A stretch of DNA of 64,000 nucleotides from Larix kaempferi (Eukaryota; Streptophyta; Pinopsida; Pinales; Pinaceae): contig BSBM01002091.1 in NCBI GenBank assembly GCA_027924585.1, forward strand, positions 62,001 to 126,000, written 5' to 3'. Below are positions 34,137-45,800 of this stretch, piece by piece. Made by a program: the position numbers and the translations under genes. Below the pieces are notes generated by a model. The model worked only from the letters and a program-made list of their open reading frames with translations. It made no database searches and had not been told where the DNA came from. The stretch's first letter is position 1, and each line of letters opens with the position of its first letter.

Positions 34137-36052
34137 TGGTGATCAAGAATCACATGACCTTGTGCCCCCTCATGATCCTGATCAGCCATCACATGACACC
34201 TTTCCCTCTCACATTGAAAATATAATTGAGAGTTGCAGTGGGGTTCGAAGGGGTGGAAATTTTCTAGAGGATTGTGTAGTTGTTTCTGCACAAGAAGAGA
34301 TTGGGAACTCGATCCCTGGTCGGAGAGTTACAGAGCATGTCAATAACATAATCAAGTCATATTTTGAACAACATTCAATGATGGCACAAGCTCAAATCCT
34401 ACATGGGTTGATAAAACACAAAAAATTGAAACATGCCACAAAGTTGTTAAGTTTTGAAGATGTTAAAACAAAAAAGACATGCCGGAATGCAATAGAAAAT
34501 GTAAGAACTGCATTATCTTCATTTGGAAAATCAAGAAACAATGATACCCGAGCTACTCGTAAGGCAATTACAACGGCTGTTGTGGCACAAAGCACCTCAA
34601 GAAATCGAATGGTATCAACAATGGCATCATTGCTCAATGTTTCAAAAAGAACATTGCTCAAATATAATAAATTCAAGGTCCGGATAGATGAAAGTGATGA
34701 AGCTGCCTGTTGGGATCTTATTTGTAGGGAACCCTATCGAGATAGGATGGCAGCAGGCATTAGAGAGAAGGTGATAGATTTTTGGGATAGTCATTCCGAT
34801 GCTATTCCAGATCGAAAGCATGTCCTACGACAACGTTTATCCATAGGCATTTATCAGGAGCACTGTAAGCATGTGATGGAGATGACGGGAGTTGCACTTT
34901 ACGAGGAATTACAAGAAACCAATCCTAGTGTTCAAATATCATTTAGCATGTTCAACAAATTGAAATCGTGGTATATTAGGCCGAATACGATTCGCGACAC
35001 TTGTTGCTGTCAGTACCACGTTGAATTTCAACTATACTATGACACATTTCTGGATTTTTGCAAAAGGAACTGGAACGGTGTACTAGCTCCTCACACAGTG
35101 AGAGATTTTATTTGTATGATACTATGGAACAGGAATCCTAAACACGTTTTTTTCAATAAGAGGTGTGTAGGTGGGAGAAAATGCCATGAATACAGTGATT
35201 TGAGATTGTTCCATAGGAAATTTCCTATCGATCCAACACACCATGGATTGTCAGATATCACCGTTAGGTGGAAGAGGTACGAGTACGTCACCATGAATCC
35301 AACACCTTCTTCATCTGTGCCATCCAAGAGGATCGACTTGCTCGATGATGAGATTCATGTTTCAGATTTCATGGAGAAGTTTCAAAGTCATATTTATAAA
35401 TACATAAAGCACTCCCATAGGTCCAGGTGGCAAGCTTTAGAATTCAAACATTCCCGTGAGGTATTTGAGCCGGGCACAATCTTATCAGTGGTAGACTTTG
35501 CGGAGAACTACACCATTGCTCCTCAGAGAGAGATACAGAGTGAGTACTATCACTCCGACTAGGTGTCTATCTTCGTACATGTGTTGTACAGACATGCTCA
35601 GAAAAACATTGATGGTAGGGATAGCACTCCCCAGTCACTCCCCAGTCACTCCCCAGTCATGTGAAGTGATCAAGGAGTACCATTTTTATGTTAGTGATGA
35701 TCGTGAGCATTACACATTGTTCGTTCAACACTAATTTGGGTTGATTTATGATTCATTCAAGCAAAGAAGCATATCATTTACTGAACACTGGATTTGGTCA
35801 AATGGGTGTGCAAGGCAATTCAAAATGGCACGCTCATTTTATTGGTTGACTCGCCTGCACAAACAGACAGGAATCCGACACACCTGGAGCTTTTTTGAGA
35901 CAGGGCATGGGAAGGGTGAACATGATGGCGTAGGTGCATGTGTGAAACGAGCACTTCAGAGGTACCAGATGAGTCATGGTGCAACCCGACTTAAATGCTC
36001 AACTGAATTAGTTGATTGGTGCACATGTCATTTGGGACATCAGGGTCACTAA
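34132..36052 (+). pseudogene. central exon: HTH and DDE-like transposase core, broken
   Basis: The open part 34162-35562 gives about 466 residues. It has a possible helix-turn-helix near residues 135-175 (MVSTMASLLNVSKRTLLKYN), a charged central part, a Cys-rich DTCCCQYHVEFQ segment and, near residue 444, VDFAENYT followed by QREIQSEYYHSD. A TAG at 35560 interrupts it. The same protein continues as VSIFVHVLYRHAQKN, then after an 11-bp triplication in a shifted frame as VIKEYHFYVSDDREHYTLFVQ, a TAA, and EHWIWSNGCARQFK, RHTWSFFETGHGKGEHDG, GVGACVKRALQRYQ. The Asn at 35801-35803 replaces what I would expect to be the second catalytic Asp. No nuclease activity is expected. Confidence 0.6.
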
Positions 36053-36183
36053 CAAGCAAGGTCGGTCTGTAGGTAATAAACTCCAAACTCAATTAATAAT
36101 CCAATAACATTCAATATCAACATTTCCAAAAGAACACATGTACTCGATAGGAATTTACATATGACAAACTGAATTCCATGCAG

Positions 36184-36521
36184 GTTCTTTTGGGATGTTT
36201 CCCTTGGAGATGTTAATAGATCCATTCCATGGTATTGTGACACCATCCCTAGTATGAGGGAATTGCATTATGTTTGAAATAAGGATATGGGGGACATATT
36301 TTCCATTGAAATGAGGAAGTATGCCCGCTTTTGCGATTTTTGCATTGATGCAAATGGATGCAGGCTTGATCACTGTGAAAATGATTTATATGTCAAACCA
36401 TGGAAATATGTATCTCTTAATCCAAAGGGCCCACATTCAATTCCAACATGGCAAGAGATGCACACTGAAGAGGCAATGGTCTCATTAGATCATGATCGAG
36501 TTTCCGATATGGTTAGGGAAG
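36184..36521 (+). pseudogene. exon 3 of the transposase-like gene, Cys cluster
   Basis: After an acceptor CAG at 36181-36183 the frame reads FFWDVSLGDVNRSIPWYCDT, a TGA near 36274, then MRKYARFCDFCIDANGCRLD, HCENDLYVKPWKYVSL. The CxxC...C...C spacing could bind zinc. The frame ends at VREG with a GAAG/GTACAA donor at 36522, and the phase matches exon 4. Confidence 0.5.
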
Positions 36522-36631
36522 GTACAAGAGTCTTCATTAAGTTAATTAGTTCATTATATCTTAGACATATAGAAATGTTGTAGAAATTTGCACGTAGGAC
36601 ATTTGAATAATATTTGTAATGTATCTTGCAG

Positions 36632-37005
36632 GTGATGTATTTGTTGTCATTGCACCCCTACACAACCAAGAAAATGTTGCATACTATTTGATGCGGTGCA
36701 CGAAAATAAAGAGTAGATTGGTGTGACCCTACCAAGATGGGGACTTCACATACCAGGTTGGAGACATGGTTCTAATGGGACACTTTTTTGAAAAAGTGAA
36801 AAAACAGGGTGCTCACATTATTTACAGAGATTTTATGCCTAGATATATATCATGTCAATACAGTCATTTGGTGGTTGCAGCTCGAATACCTCTAACAAAA
36901 ATCAAGGTGAAGAGAGGTGATCCAAAGATATGGAAGATGACAAAAGCTGACCATGATTGTATTATGGAGACTTTCATTCCTATAACCCATTGGCCAGATG
37001 AATGA
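36632..37005 (+). pseudogene. last exon of the transposase-like gene, BAH-like fold possible
   Basis: A TTGCAG acceptor at 36626-36631 joins in phase to give DVFVVIAPLHNQENVAYYLM. A TGA at 36724-36726 interrupts. Then YQVGDMVLMGHFFEKVKKQG, AHIIYRDFMPRYISCQYSHL and VVAARIPLTKIKVKRGDPK follow, to a stop at 37003-37005. A GD.V segment followed by strands is reminiscent of chromatin-reader modules (BAH-like), but this is only a resemblance by eye. Confidence 0.45.
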
Positions 37006-38813
37006 GTTACATGTATGCCACTTGCATCATTGGCATAGTTTTCATGTTGTCTTGTGTAATATTTTTTTGGAGATTTTTGTGGAGGTTGTTTTATAATAGT
37101 ATTTTTGTATCTATGCTTAATGTCAAGAATACAAATACCAGATGGGAGGATTTTGTGAAATTTGGGTCATGGTGCTCCAATGTGAATACACTTGAACATG
37201 TACATGTTCTAATTTTAGATTTTGATTTCAAATACAATTGTAATGTAATTGAGAATTTAAAATACATCTATACAATGTGGAATGGTGAAATTTAAATTTT
37301 GAATTGTACAATGTATTATAATTTTAAATTTTGATTCCAAACTTGCAAAATTTTATACATTATAATTTCCAGGTTAAACCAAAATCAATAAACTTATGTA
37401 TTTTAGGTTTTAGGTCATTAAATAATTGCTTCAACTAAGTAAAATTCATGATGGCCAAAACATAATTTCTATTTTCATATTTATAAGAATGGAATTCATG
37501 TGAAATGAGTTTGGGTAGCTTGAAAACACATAATTATCATAAGTACCTTGAAAACACAAGAAAAAAGGAATTGAGAGATAACTACCATGGTTAGCATGCA
37601 ATGCATGCCCACTTAATTAAATTTAGGAGTATGATGATTAAGGCATACATTGTTTATGCAATTGAGAGTCCCCACACCTGCAGGGAAATTTATATGGCCC
37701 TAGACTTTATCCTTAAACCTCTAGACTCTTCTATGTCCCTTGCATTCATATGTGACAATGCTCTATATAATAGATACTCAATGTTGTCACCTACCTTGAA
37801 CTTGAATTTGGTGATCGATTACCATTTTGTGCAACATTCTTTAATATATGAATTTAGAAAATTTTGGGCATTATAATTATTGTTTGGACCACACATTCTT
37901 GTATTGAAAACCTAGAATTTTTGCTATTTAGGACTATTGTGTTTCCCTTGATTGTTCATAGTCTATCATTGAAGCTTCAACCAGAGGTCTCATACATACC
38001 CATGTGTGGTATATATGTGACTCTTAGCTATATTTTTTGTGACGTGACCGCAATCAATCCATAGTTTTAAATTTTTCTTACTAAGGGAAATGAAGGGCAC
38101 CAAAACACTCCTTCAATTTGGTTTCCTTCCAAAGAAATTGATTAATAATTAGATTGACCTTGCTAGTAGAATTTTTACATTCGTGGGTGACTTTTATTTA
38201 TAGTGATTTGGTGGTTGAAAATCCCTTTGCTTGACACTTGTTATAATTCACATAATGAATGTTCGTCCATATCATCAAAATGATTTGTAAGGTTTTGTCA
38301 TAAGTAGTTGGGAAGCATAGTCTCACAAAACATTATTTTGTTTGTTGATGTAAGCATTCATTAACTTTACATACTCGCATTCAATTTAAAAATTTATTTT
38401 GTACATGTTGATGTGAACATTCAACATACAAGCATAGTACATGGAAAGGTAATAACTTGTACATGCCTTCATATATGCAACTTACCTAGTTGGATCAAAT
38501 GGTGTGATTATCTCCATTTGTCATCAAAACATAAATCATATGAAATAGTTGTACAAGCATAGTTTCTACCATAGTTGTACAAGCATCTGCTATCAACATA
38601 TTTCCATTTTTTATATTAACTAGGTGGTTATTCCCATTGCCAAGAAAATAAACCATACATTTATGAATTTAGATTAGAACACACACTTAAAAGAAAATAA
38701 CACAAAGATTACCTACATACTATATAGCTTGTAATTATATAATTTTGTCTCAAGGGATATTTCACACTCTCAATGGACAAAAACATTCTTATATACAACA
38801 ACACATTTAATTT
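37006..38813. other. AT-rich region 3' of the transposase-like gene, no gene seen
   Basis: Probably the 3' UTR and the space between two convergent genes. The block 37205-37345 is a diverged copy of a module in the array at 38814-39640. Other short frames lack recognisable features. Confidence 0.4.
37205..37345. repeat. solitary copy of the 3' AT-rich repeat module
   Basis: TTCTAATTTTAGATTTTGAT, then TTGAGAATTTAAAATACATC, TATACAATG and GATTGTACAATGTAT-like words occur in the same order as at 38935-39065 and 39245-39375. The module is therefore dispersed as well as tandem. Confidence 0.65.
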
Positions 38814-39640
38814 TCAATTGAAATTACACATTAAATTTTCCATGTAATTGAATTGGAATGTGGAAACTGTAAGTGAATTGTAATGTGTAGACAACATAGT
38901 GCAAAATATCAATTTCAATTTTCAATTTCAAATGTATTCTAATTTTAATTTTTGATTTCAAATAAAAAATTGAGAATTTAAAATGCATCTATATACAATG
39001 TAAAATTGTAAAATTTAAATTTTAGATTGTACAATGTATCATAATTTAAAATTTTTATTTCAAATGTAATTGTAATGTAATTGAAATTGAACTTGTACAT
39101 TGGAACAACACATTGTATTCTCAATTGAAATTACACATTAAATTTGAGATTTTAATTTTAAATTGTAATTGAATTGGAATCTGGAAACTGTAAGTGAATT
39201 GTAATGTGTAGACAACATGCAAAATGTCAATTTCAATTTTCAATTTGAAATGTATTCTAATTTTAAATTTTTATTTCAAATACAAAATTGAGAATTTAAA
39301 ATACGTCTATATACAAGGTAAAATTGTAAAATTTAAATTTTAGATTGTACAATGTTTCATAATTTAAATTTTTTATTTCAAATGCAATTGTAACGTAATT
39401 GAAATTGAACTTGTAAATTGGAACAACACATTTTATTCTCAATTGAAATTACACATTAAATTTGAGATTTTAATTTTAAATTGTAATTGAATTGGAATGT
39501 GTAAATTGTAATTGAATTGTAATGTGTAGACAACATAATGTAATCAAAATTTCAATTATTAATTTCAAATGTATTCTAATTTTACATGTTGATTTCATTT
39601 ATGCAATTGTAATGTAGTTGAAAATGAGCTTTTAAATTGC
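38814..39640. repeat. tandem array, period about 310 bp, roughly 2.6 copies
   Basis: Copies start with TCAATTGAAATTACACATTA at 38814, 39121 and 39439 (spacing 307 and 318). Each continues through GTGTAGACAACAT and ATGTATTCTAATTTTA. The third copy is truncated and merges into similar AT-rich words up to about 39840. It lies between two convergent, decayed genes. Confidence 0.75.
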
Positions 39641-40096
39641 AATTGAATTGGAATTGGAATTACACATTAAATTGGAAATTTTACATTGTAATTTCAATTT
39701 CAAAACATAATGTATGTATTCAATTCTAAATTTTGGAAGATGTGAACTCTAATGTAGTCAAAATTTACATTTTAAATTGAACAAATTGTAACTACACATT
39801 AAATTTGCATTTGAAACGAAAAAACATAAATTTGTAACTGTAATAACTATGTCCAGATGTAATATAAAAAACAATCGATTTCAAATCATATACAAAATAC
39901 ATATGAAAACATCAATATGATAAAATATACAAAATATCCAAAAGTCCATATCCAAAGTCCATATATGATAAAAGTCCATGTATAAATGATATGAATCCAT
40001 ATCCAAAACATGATAACGTATATACAGATCATCCAAAACATGAAAATATATAAAATATAAAAATATCCAAAACATGGAAATGTATAGATCGTCAAC

Positions 40097-40326
40097 TCAT
40101 CGGCCACTACCCCCATGAGGCCTGTGATCGTCCCTCTGACTGCCCTCCTGTGCAGCAGCCCGTTGTTGTCTCTGAGACTCTAAATCCTCAAGGAATTGTG
40201 CCATATCCATTGTGTCAATGGTGATATCGAGGATCTGGGTAGGAATACGGGTAGATGGCCCTTCATCGGGATAATGTACTCAAGGTACATCCCAACTATG
40301 TGTGAAATCCATTACAGCATTGATAC
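40097..40326 (-). pseudogene. last exon of an unrecognised minus-strand gene
   Basis: Read on the minus strand, an acceptor-like CAATAGGCAG at 40336-40327 is followed by AVMDFTHSWDVP, a TGA, VHYPDEGPSTRIPTQILDIT, IDTMDMAQFLEDLESQRQQR, AAAQEGSQRDDHRPHGGSGR and a stop at 40097-40099. Codon-like GC content stands out from the AT-rich surroundings. The upstream exons lie beyond the 16.5-kb copia A insertion, at 56966-58200. No family is recognised. The Gln/Arg-rich C-terminus may be disordered. Confidence 0.45.
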
Positions 40327-40442
40327 CTGCCTATTGTGATTCCTATGTAATATGCCATTACATGTCATAAGTTAGATTTATTAAAAATTAAAACAAAATT
40401 GAGCATAATTTAAAAGCTATGCATAAAAAATTGAAACATAAA

Positions 40443-41044
40443 TGTTAAATTTTGAGCATTAATTCAATATACTCTAGGATCTTTACTGAGAGAATAACAT
40501 GTATAGTATATCAATGGATAACAATCATATCAAGCATGTCAAGCATCACAAGAATCAAAAGCATGAGAGACACGAGACACAGAGTTTCCATGGGGAAAAC
40601 ACTAAGGTGAAAAACCCCACAACTTCCTTAGAGATAGAGAGAGCAATGGCTCAACCAAAGTACAACCAAAATACACTGAGATAGTCTCCTAGAAATAGAT
40701 GATCCTCCTCCTCACTAGTGCGCCACTTTCTGAGTGAGAGAAGTATGAGTTTTCGAGATCAAACAGAGATCTCCTGATCTCTATTTATACTTAACCTGTT
40801 TTCCCAGTTACACTATGGGGCCGACTTGTCTAGCTAGGTACATCCACACTATAATATATATTTCAGGGCCATCCCCACACATGGTGGTCTAATAACCCAT
40901 CGGCAAGTACACACACTTGCGACACTTGTCAATACACATGACGACACTTCCCTATAGAGGAATAACACATATCTTATAAGGGTACAATAAATATATATGA
41001 AATACACAGATGAAAGACATTCCGAAGTTACATATACATCAACA
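40443..41044 (-). repeat. 3' LTR of copia A
   Basis: 602 bp, from TGTTAAATTTTG to CATATACATCAACA. Aligns with 56307-56897, with about 30 substitutions and an extra ACAGATGAAAGACATT segment near 41005-41020 that the other copy lacks. Confidence 0.93.
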
Positions 41045-41053
41045 CTCCCTCTT
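41045..41053 (-). other. polypurine tract of copia A
   Basis: The minus strand reads AAGAGGGAG directly before the LTR start TGTTGATG; position and content fit a plus-strand primer. Confidence 0.75.
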
Positions 41054-41249
41054 AACTAGGAAGGTATTTCTCAACACAAATCTGCTAGACAAGTCTTCTT
41101 CTCGGGATCATCATCATCGATGCATCATCACTGCTACTGCTATCTCAATCAATCTCTGACTCTACTCATCATAGAAAGTTCTACAGAGCCAGTCCTTTTT
41201 CATACTGGATGTAGGCCCACTACCTGCAGGTCTTCATCATCACTGGCCA

Positions 41250-41870
41250 TACTGTGGAATCCTCAGGATTTATTACGTGCATCACAAAACCTTGCAAGAG
41301 CATCCCAGGATGTTATGAGCACAGAGCTCTAACTATAGGATCTCCCAGGGCCATATTATATGTGACCTCACCACAAAACCTTACAAGAGCATCCCAGGCT
41401 GTTACGAGCACACAGCTCTACCTATAGGATCTCCCAAGAACAGATTATATGTGGTCACCACAAAACCTTGCAAGAGCATCCTAAGTTGTTACAAGCACAC
41501 AGCTCTACCTATAGGATCTCACAGGGATAGATTATATGCGGTCATGGTAAAACCTTGCAAGAGCATCCCAAGACTTATTACGGGCACACAACCCAACCTA
41601 TCGGATCTCCCAGGGACACATTATATGCCATAGGACAAAACCTCGAAACAACATCTGCCAAATATCCTAGTGCCAAATTATATGCCATAGGAAAAACCTT
41701 GCAAAATTATTTGCAGATCTCCCAGGGCCAAATTATATGTCATCCCAGAGCAAAACCTTGAAAGAGAATTTGCCAGATATCCTAGGGCCAAATTACATGC
41801 CATAGGCAAAACCTTGCAAGACTATCTGCAAATCTCCCAGGGCCAAATTATATGCCCATCTGCACAACTT
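41250..41870. repeat. tandem repeat in the copia A 3' untranslated region, 87 then 57 bp units
   Basis: AAAACCTTGCAAGAGCATCC recurs near 41287, 41374, 41461 and 41550 (period about 87 bp). Shortened versions follow near 41637, 41693, 41753 and 41808 (period about 57 bp). Units include GGATCTCCCAGGG and ATTATATG. Confidence 0.8.
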
Positions 41871-41879
41871 GATCCATGG

Positions 41880-42420
41880 CCATAGAGTATCAACCTAATA
41901 CTCACCATACATCATCCAGATGTACACATGATCATCCTGATCATCATCACTGCAACATCCTGTTGCATATAATCTGGAGCAACATCCTGAAGCTCATCAT
42001 CCATGATCATCCTGATCATACAATGCATCTACCTGATGCATACCAAGTATCTACCTGATACAAATACAAATACATGATCCACCTGATCATACATGATACA
42101 TTTCAACATACATGATCTACCTGATCATACAATGTGTCCACCTGATACATATATAGATACATGGTCCAAGCATCCAACATGATGCATATACATACAAATT
42201 ATCCAACCGATCATATCCAGCATCCAACATGATGCATACATACATATACATATAAATGATCCAACTGATCATATCTAGCATCCAACATGATGCGTACATA
42301 CATATAAATGATCCAACTGATCATATCCAGCATCCAACATGATGCGTACATGTATATACATATAAATGATCCAACTGATCATATCCAGCATCCTCCTGAT
42401 GCATATACAGAGCAGTAACC
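41880..42420. repeat. second tandem repeat in copia A, unit about 60 bp
   Basis: The words ATGATCCAACTGATCATATC and CAGCATCCAACATGATGC, with CATACATATA, repeat about seven times with growing divergence toward 41900. It lies between the RNase H stop and the 87-bp array. Confidence 0.8.
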
Positions 42421-42520
42421 AAAACATTGTCCTGATGCTCATCATCCAGCACTTACATCCACAGCCATGTCAAGGATCCTCCTTCCAACATGCTTGGAAT
42501 GGCTTCTGCAAATGTGTCCA

Positions 42521-42889
42521 TCACTTCTTCCTCAAAGTGTCATCAATCTGAAGAACACCAAGCCTCTCTCTGAAGTACTCAAACTTCACTTTAGCTAGAG
42601 GTTTTGTCAGCACATCGGCAATCTGCTCGTCCGTCACAACATACAGGAACTTCACAGCTCCTCTCTGCACCATATCCCTAATATAGTGATATTTGATCTC
42701 TATGTGTTTTGACCTGTCATGAAATACTGGGTTCTCAAATAGCTTCACACAACTCTGGTTATCACAGAAGATACCAGTAGCATCCAATGGGAGATCAAAT
42801 AACTTCGACAATAGCTTTCGTAGCCATACTGCCTCACAACTATCTAAACAGGCTGCAACATACTCTGCCTCAGCTGTACTCAGTGCTAC
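42521..42889 (-). pseudogene. copia A RNase H C-terminal part
   Basis: The frame reads VALSTAEAEYVAACLDSCEA, VWLRKLLSKLF, IFCDNQSCVKLFENPVFHDR, SKHIEIKYHYIRDMV and ADVLTKPLAKVKFEYFRERL, to a stop at 42521. These are the classic copia RNase H signatures (STAEAEY, CDNQS, SKHIEIKYHYIRD, DVLTKPL). RNase H degrades the RNA strand during reverse transcription. The domain is cut from its N-terminal half by the insertion at 42890-47192; the two ends meet at a GCTAC duplication. Confidence 0.92.
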
Positions 42890-45800
42890 TGTCACATACC
42901 CCAATTTTATTAAAATAATGTAATTATTTTTAATATTCCTGAGAACATTATGTTAAATTTAATGCTAAGTAGGAATGGATGACTCAGCAGAGTCTCCAGA
43001 AATGGAATGTAAATTCTGAATAATTATTATTAATAAATAAATTATGGAGACAACAGCATGGGAGAGCTGTTAAAAGAGGTTACTGGTCTAACTGGTGGAT
43101 GGAATTAGGTGGAAGGACAAAAGACAAGTGGCAGCATCCTCAAACACTTCCTGAGTTGCAGGTGGCAACTTCCCTATATTTTGGGGTCATGATTCCCCAA
43201 GAAAGTGGAATCTGAGCAGGTGGCTCATTAATGACAGTTAGCCCAACTAAGACCTAGGAAATCTTTTAAATACTACTCAATGAACTGAGCTGGGGGTTCA
43301 GCATTTGTTCTAGAGGGAGAATACATTCAGGTGAATGCTATTCAGGAGTCCCATTGAGGAAGTGGGAAAACAGTAAGGAAGTGTTTTGAGCAGGAAGTTG
43401 CAGTAACTTGGTTCCAGTATAGCTGTTTTGGCTGAGGGAATTATTGGCCGTACTTAGATTCCAACCAGTTAGACCAGAGCAAGCTCGGGGGTCCTGAGAA
43501 GTGCTGTCTGGGCACTCTCCAGGAATTGGTAGGGAGGAACAACCTCCCATTGCTGTTATTGTCTACCATCTACAGGTTCTGCCACTCTTCCTGTTGTTGG
43601 TTTATTTAATTTTCCTATGAGATAGACTAGTACAACTACGGTTTGATTGTATTCAACTTCAGTAAATCATTTTCTGTATATTCCTTTGGTATAAATTTCA
43701 GAATGCAGATGTTGTAGAAACTTCCTATTTTTATTTATATAAAGTATTTATCTTATACAGAATCTAATTGTTACAGCTACAGTTAACAAATACCATGTTT
43801 ATGCACATGCTCAAATTTCTGTTAATAGTTTAAATAATATACAGAAATATTAGACAATAGATAATTTCAGAATTATAGCTATTAAACAATCATAAGAACA
43901 AATCTAGACAAACCTCAGTGTTTACCTTGAGATAATTCCTACCAGAATAAACTATCTGTATATATAAATGTATTGTATATTTTAGTAAACTTTAAGTTAC
44001 AGGTCTTTCTTATATCAAGTTAACAGATGAACAAAGCTCATCCCAATATATAATATTTATACTCAGAACATGTTTGGTAGTTATCGATTAACTAAAGAAG
44101 TGACTGTAACAATATTTTATTGTTACAAGCTTTCACATAGTCTTAATCTTCTACACAGTAGTCAAGTACAAGCATATAGAAACTGTAGATTATTATTTTC
44201 TTTCTTCCTAGTATTAGAATACAGTAGCCATGTCATTGTAATAGAATTAACACAGTTGTTTTCTTTACAAAACAAACATATTAATACAACAGAGAAACTG
44301 TCGACGAACACAGTCATCATTGGCTGTTACAACCATCTTAAATTATACACAGTAATTTTAATTACTCAGAATAAATGTCTCCCTTAAAGGATTTCCAAAA
44401 CCATACACGGCCGTAGCCTTACATTATCCCTTTCGACAGACTGAAAAACAAATGAAAGGAATGCCTTATATGGCAGCCATAACCTACAGTATCCTTATAC
44501 TTAGTTCTAAGTATATTTTATTCTACATACAGTTTCATTTAACAACAGTACAAGAAACAAAATAAATATCATTAAAATTCATTCCCAGTCGCTATCGAGT
44601 AACAATACCATATTTATGCTTTGAACATAAAACAAAACCCCATATTCGCCAGAATAACCCCAAGTTTTCAACTATTACAGTCACAGTCGAGGAACAGTCA
44701 TCATCTTTCATTTAACGTTTCAAATTGAAGAAAAACACATAGAGACAAGTTAGGGTTTCATTTATAAACCGAGTTATCCTCCATTACAGGTACCGAAGCA
44801 CCCTTTTTATCTTCTTTTTCAAATACATTCTATATTTTAACAAAACATGAAAACGAAACACGGTCATAATAGACCCAGTAATATATATTAAAAATATAAA
44901 TCTTATACAGCGAGGTTTAAATCCTATGCTTAGCCATTATAGAAACCATAGCCGAAACCCTGGCCTCATATGGTCGTGGCCGTGAATGGCTCTCCATACA
45001 CTTAACAGGGTTTCAAAACCCCTTTCATTTCAAACCAAAACAACTCCATACATATGACTGCAACTATGAACTGCAAGTCGTCAAACGACTTCACTATACA
45101 GGAGTTTTCCTCCTTGACACAACCCTAGCCACAAAACCAGCAAAGGAAGAGACAGCCGTGGATAACCAGGCTTACCCGGAGAAGCCTGCGTGAGTGATAA
45201 AGCCATGTACACCTTCAAGAGCCGCGTGACCTGCACATTGACGAATGCCGAGGATTTTAGTCACCATATTAAATGCAGAGAATAGAAATAAAAACGTAAA
45301 TCTAATTAATGATTATAACACATAAAAACTGTAAAAATGTGGTTCATCTTACCGAGACAGGGAGGAAAGTAACAGTGGACAACCGGTAGTCACAGGCTGA
45401 ATAAATATAGAAACCTCACCATCTTCGTCAGATAGGTGAGCAAACAAAACCTACATAACATTTCTTGACAGCCGAGACAAGGTAACAGTTCCCGACGAAA
45501 CCCTCACGCTGGGATTGAACCAAACACGAAGCACACCCAAAACCCCAAATGCGTCACCTCTTGCATAACTTAAAGACAATAGCAAAAACCCTGTCTCATA
45601 TCCACACCAGCGAAGTGAAGGACTGTAAGTATCTGGTTTTAAACAATGACGGAGCAACGAGACCACGAAATAAGGAAACCGTAGCCCAATCTATCAGCAG
45701 AGCCGAGGATGTATTCTACTTCAGAATGAAACCCACGAGACCAGACCCCAACACGTTGCACTCAGTTACAGTGCTCTCATTACAAAAACTCAGACAGGGA

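Larger units (their letters stand above)
31465..37005 (+). pseudogene. decayed multi-exon transposase-like gene
   Basis: Pieces in order on the plus strand are: a charged N-terminal exon (31465-31624), a 2.5-kb AT-rich intron, a large central exon (about 34132-36052), a Cys-containing exon (36184-36521) and a last exon (36632-37005). The central protein has an HTH-like segment and DDE-like blocks, VDFAENYT, then W-S-N-G-C with QF, then GHGKGEHDG. I associate this arrangement with a poorly characterised transposase-like superfamily found in plants and invertebrates. It is broken by a TAG at 35560, an 11-bp triplication near 35624, a TAA at 35732, TGAs near 36274 and 36724, and an Asp-to-Asn change. 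It was probably the transposase of a large DNA element; family name uncertain. Confidence 0.6.
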
